Shown piece after piece: positions 5,471 through 6,826 of a stretch of DNA of 6,826 nt (the first letter of the stretch is position 1; every line of letters starts with the position of its first letter). Source of the stretch: Bacillota bacterium (GTDB taxonomy: Bacteria; Bacillota; Syntrophomonadia; Syntrophomonadales; Syntrophomonadaceae); contig JAGFXV010000078.1 of NCBI GenBank assembly GCA_017861475.1, forward strand, positions 1-6,826, read 5' to 3'. A model generated the notes under the pieces. It worked only from the letters and a program-made list of their open reading frames with translations. It was not told the origin of the DNA and made no database searches. The position numbers and the translations under genes were made by a program.

Positions 5471-5479
5471 ATTTTAACA
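5471..5479 (-). promoter_or_regulatory. Candidate extended -10 promoter for the Fpg-like gene
   Basis: The minus strand reads TGTTAAAAT (5479-5471): a TGn extension plus a -10 differing from TATAAT at one base. The matching -35 is poor; TTGACG at 5507-5502 lies too far away (25 bases). The predicted leader is about 60 bases. The 10-base palindrome ATTTCGAAAT (5489-5498) lies just upstream. No terminator separates this gene from the MutS-like gene, so co-transcription also remains possible. Confidence 0.35.
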
Positions 5480-5516
5480 CATATGCTAATTTCGAAATAA
5501 ACGTCAATATAACAAA

Positions 5517-6826
5517 CTACAGCTCATCAATACCCACCATTCTCATCAAGTAGAGGGCGTTGGTCGTTTTGGATACCCCGGTGCGCAGCTTGTAATCAAA
5601 TACGATTTGATTGTTTACATAACTCTCCGAAAAATGATAGTTTTCAATGTCGAAGTCCTTATCAGATTCCAGCTCGCCCAATTCAAGGTCATGGGTTGAA
5701 ACCAGTCCGGCTGCCCCCATTTTACTGAGTTTTTTTATCACAACAGAGGCCCCGATATGTCGATCTCTGGAGTTGGTCCCTTTAAAGATTTCATCCAGTA
5801 AGAAAAGTATGGAACAGTTTTTTTCGGCTGCTTGAACAATGGTCTTGATTCTTAACAATTCAGCATAAAAAGAAGAGATCTTTTTCTCCAAATTGTCATT
5901 GACCCGCATGGCGGTGTAAATGTCCATAATCGAACATGTAAAGTCGTTGGCACAAACCGGGGAACCGGTGTAGGCCAGAACCAAATTCACTCCCACCGTT
6001 CTTAACAAAGTGCTTTTTCCGGACATGTTGCTGCCGGTAATCAATAAAACATTGCCAATTCCTTTTATCTTTAAATTGTTACAAACACGGACATCAGAAG
6101 GCAGAAGCGGATGACCCATATTCACTGCCGCAAGATTTTGTTTTGCATCTGTAAATTGCGGGAAGCACCAGTCAGGATTATCATATCGAATGATCGCCAG
6201 GCTGGAGATTTCCTCGAAGCTGCCAATTACAGTAATCCAGGGCCGTATGTTCTTGCCGGATTGTTTTTTCCACTTTTCCAGGGCGAACATACAGTGATAA
6301 TCAAATAAAAAGAGCACATCGATCAAAAAATAAAACAATTGACCATATCTGAAATTCATCATGTCAGCAATGGATGACAGTTTATCAATTTGTTTGGAGG
6401 CATGGTTTCCATTTGTACCGATCAGGTTTGATGTAAGCCCGGCCAGATATCCGGATTTGAAATTTTCCTTTTCAATCATAGCCAGTAATTTCTGGAAAGT
6501 AACGATTCCGTCTCTATGCAGGTTTATAACTCCATAAGCATCCGAAGATAATCTGAGCCCGATCATGAATAACACCAATTGTATCAACAACATTATTCCT
6601 GCTAAATATAAAAAACGGATATCTGAAAAAAATGCCAACAAAAACAAAATCATCGTGACGGTTGTGATTGACCTTATGCCCCAAATAAGCCATGGACGTC
6701 TGAATATATGGTTTTCATTCTCTGCCCAAACAAATAAAGACTCGGGATTGTTTCTCCCGTTTTTAATCAAATTGCCCTTCGCCCGAAAATGCTGACGCCA
6801 GTCAAGCTTGCCCGCCAGTTCATGAA
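5517..6826 (-). CDS. Membrane-linked MutS-family ATPase, C-terminal part (5' end outside window)
   Basis: The minus-strand frame is open from the window edge, giving 435 visible residues that begin HELAGKLDWRQHFRAKG; the TTG at 6770 is an internal codon, not the start. The C-terminal MutS ATPase domain is complete. Walker A is GSNMSGKST (visible residues 264-272, bases 6035-6009), the signature-like segment is SSFYAELLRIK (about 317-327), Walker B is ILFLLDEIFKGTNSRDR (about 339-355), and STHD (about 376-379) is the H-loop. Two hydrophobic segments (about 45-66 and 69-90) look like a transmembrane hairpin, and a third stretch (LFYFLIDVLFLF) is also hydrophobic. Soluble MutS and MutS2 lack such segments. 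This matches the poorly characterised group of roughly 600-residue membrane MutS-like proteins with no mismatch-recognition domain, so a mismatch-repair role should not be assumed. No Smr nuclease domain follows; the protein ends MVGIDEL. It lies 111 bases upstream of the Fpg-like gene on the same strand. Confidence 0.85.
   Translation of the reverse strand, partial: HELAGKLDWRQHFRAKGNLIKNGRNNPESLFVWAENENHIFRRPWLIWGIRSITTVTMILFLLAFFSDIRFLYLAGIMLLIQLVLFMIGLRLSSDAYGVINLHRDGIVTFQKLLAMIEKENFKSGYLAGLTSNLIGTNGNHASKQIDKLSSIADMMNFRYGQLFYFLIDVLFLFDYHCMFALEKWKKQSGKNIRPWITVIGSFEEISSLAIIRYDNPDWCFPQFTDAKQNLAAVNMGHPLLPSDVRVCNNLKIKGIGNVLLITGSNMSGKSTLLRTVGVNLVLAYTGSPVCANDFTCSIMDIYTAMRVNDNLEKKISSFYAELLRIKTIVQAAEKNCSILFLLDEIFKGTNSRDRHIGASVVIKKLSKMGAAGLVSTHDLELGELESDKDFDIENYHFSESYVNNQIVFDYKLRTGVSKTTNALYLMRMVGIDEL

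Noticed and set aside
6770..6770. TTG as the start of the MutS-like gene
   Set aside because: The frame stays open to the window edge with family-like sequence (ELAGKLDWRQHF) and there is no ribosome binding site, so the gene is partial.

Overview
The window looks like a chromosomal segment of a low-to-moderate GC Gram-positive bacterium, most likely in the Clostridia. The evidence is strong AGGAG-type ribosome binding sites, compact hairpin-plus-T-run terminators, a secreted peptidoglycan-binding plus 3D-domain cell-wall protein, and a clostridial-style Fpg-like protein. I cannot name a genus from the sequence alone.

Layout, left to right. (1) Positions 1-1132, plus strand: the C-terminal part of a HAD-family phosphatase, translationally coupled by an ATGA overlap to thiD (HMP/HMP-P kinase), closed by a good intrinsic terminator. 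(2) Positions 1160-2680, plus strand: a possible promoter, then a two-gene unit of a divergent short-chain dehydrogenase/reductase (SDR) lacking the usual Tyr-x3-Lys catalytic pair and a class I SAM-dependent methyltransferase. This is followed by what reads as a decayed piece of a GNAT acetyltransferase. (3) Positions 2893-3677, plus strand: a well-formed sigma-A-type promoter, a 5' leader containing an inverted repeat next to the ribosome binding site, a secreted 3D-domain cell-wall protein and a strong terminator. (4) Positions 3710-4639, plus strand: a probable relic of a serine beta-lactamase-like protein, running into an intact predicted ATPase of the COG3910 type. A likely terminator for the ATPase lies inside the convergent neighbouring gene. 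(5) Positions 4575-6826, minus strand: an Fpg/Nei-like zinc-finger protein lacking three canonical catalytic or lesion-handling residues. Upstream of it is the C-terminal part of a MutS-family ATPase with predicted membrane segments, whose 5' end lies outside the window.

How the genes work together. HAD and ThiD form a plausible cofactor or salvage pair (thiamin or B6-type phosphorylation and dephosphorylation). The SDR and methyltransferase may act in sequence on one unknown small molecule. The 3D protein is a stand-alone cell-wall remodelling gene. The Fpg-like and MutS-like proteins are both atypical members of DNA-repair families and may or may not be co-transcribed. I see no RNA genes, CRISPR array, insertion sequence or prophage, and no clear evidence for a wholly new multi-gene system. 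The most interesting points are the atypical catalytic residues of the Fpg-like and SDR proteins, the membrane-linked MutS, and two gene relics in the intergenic spaces.
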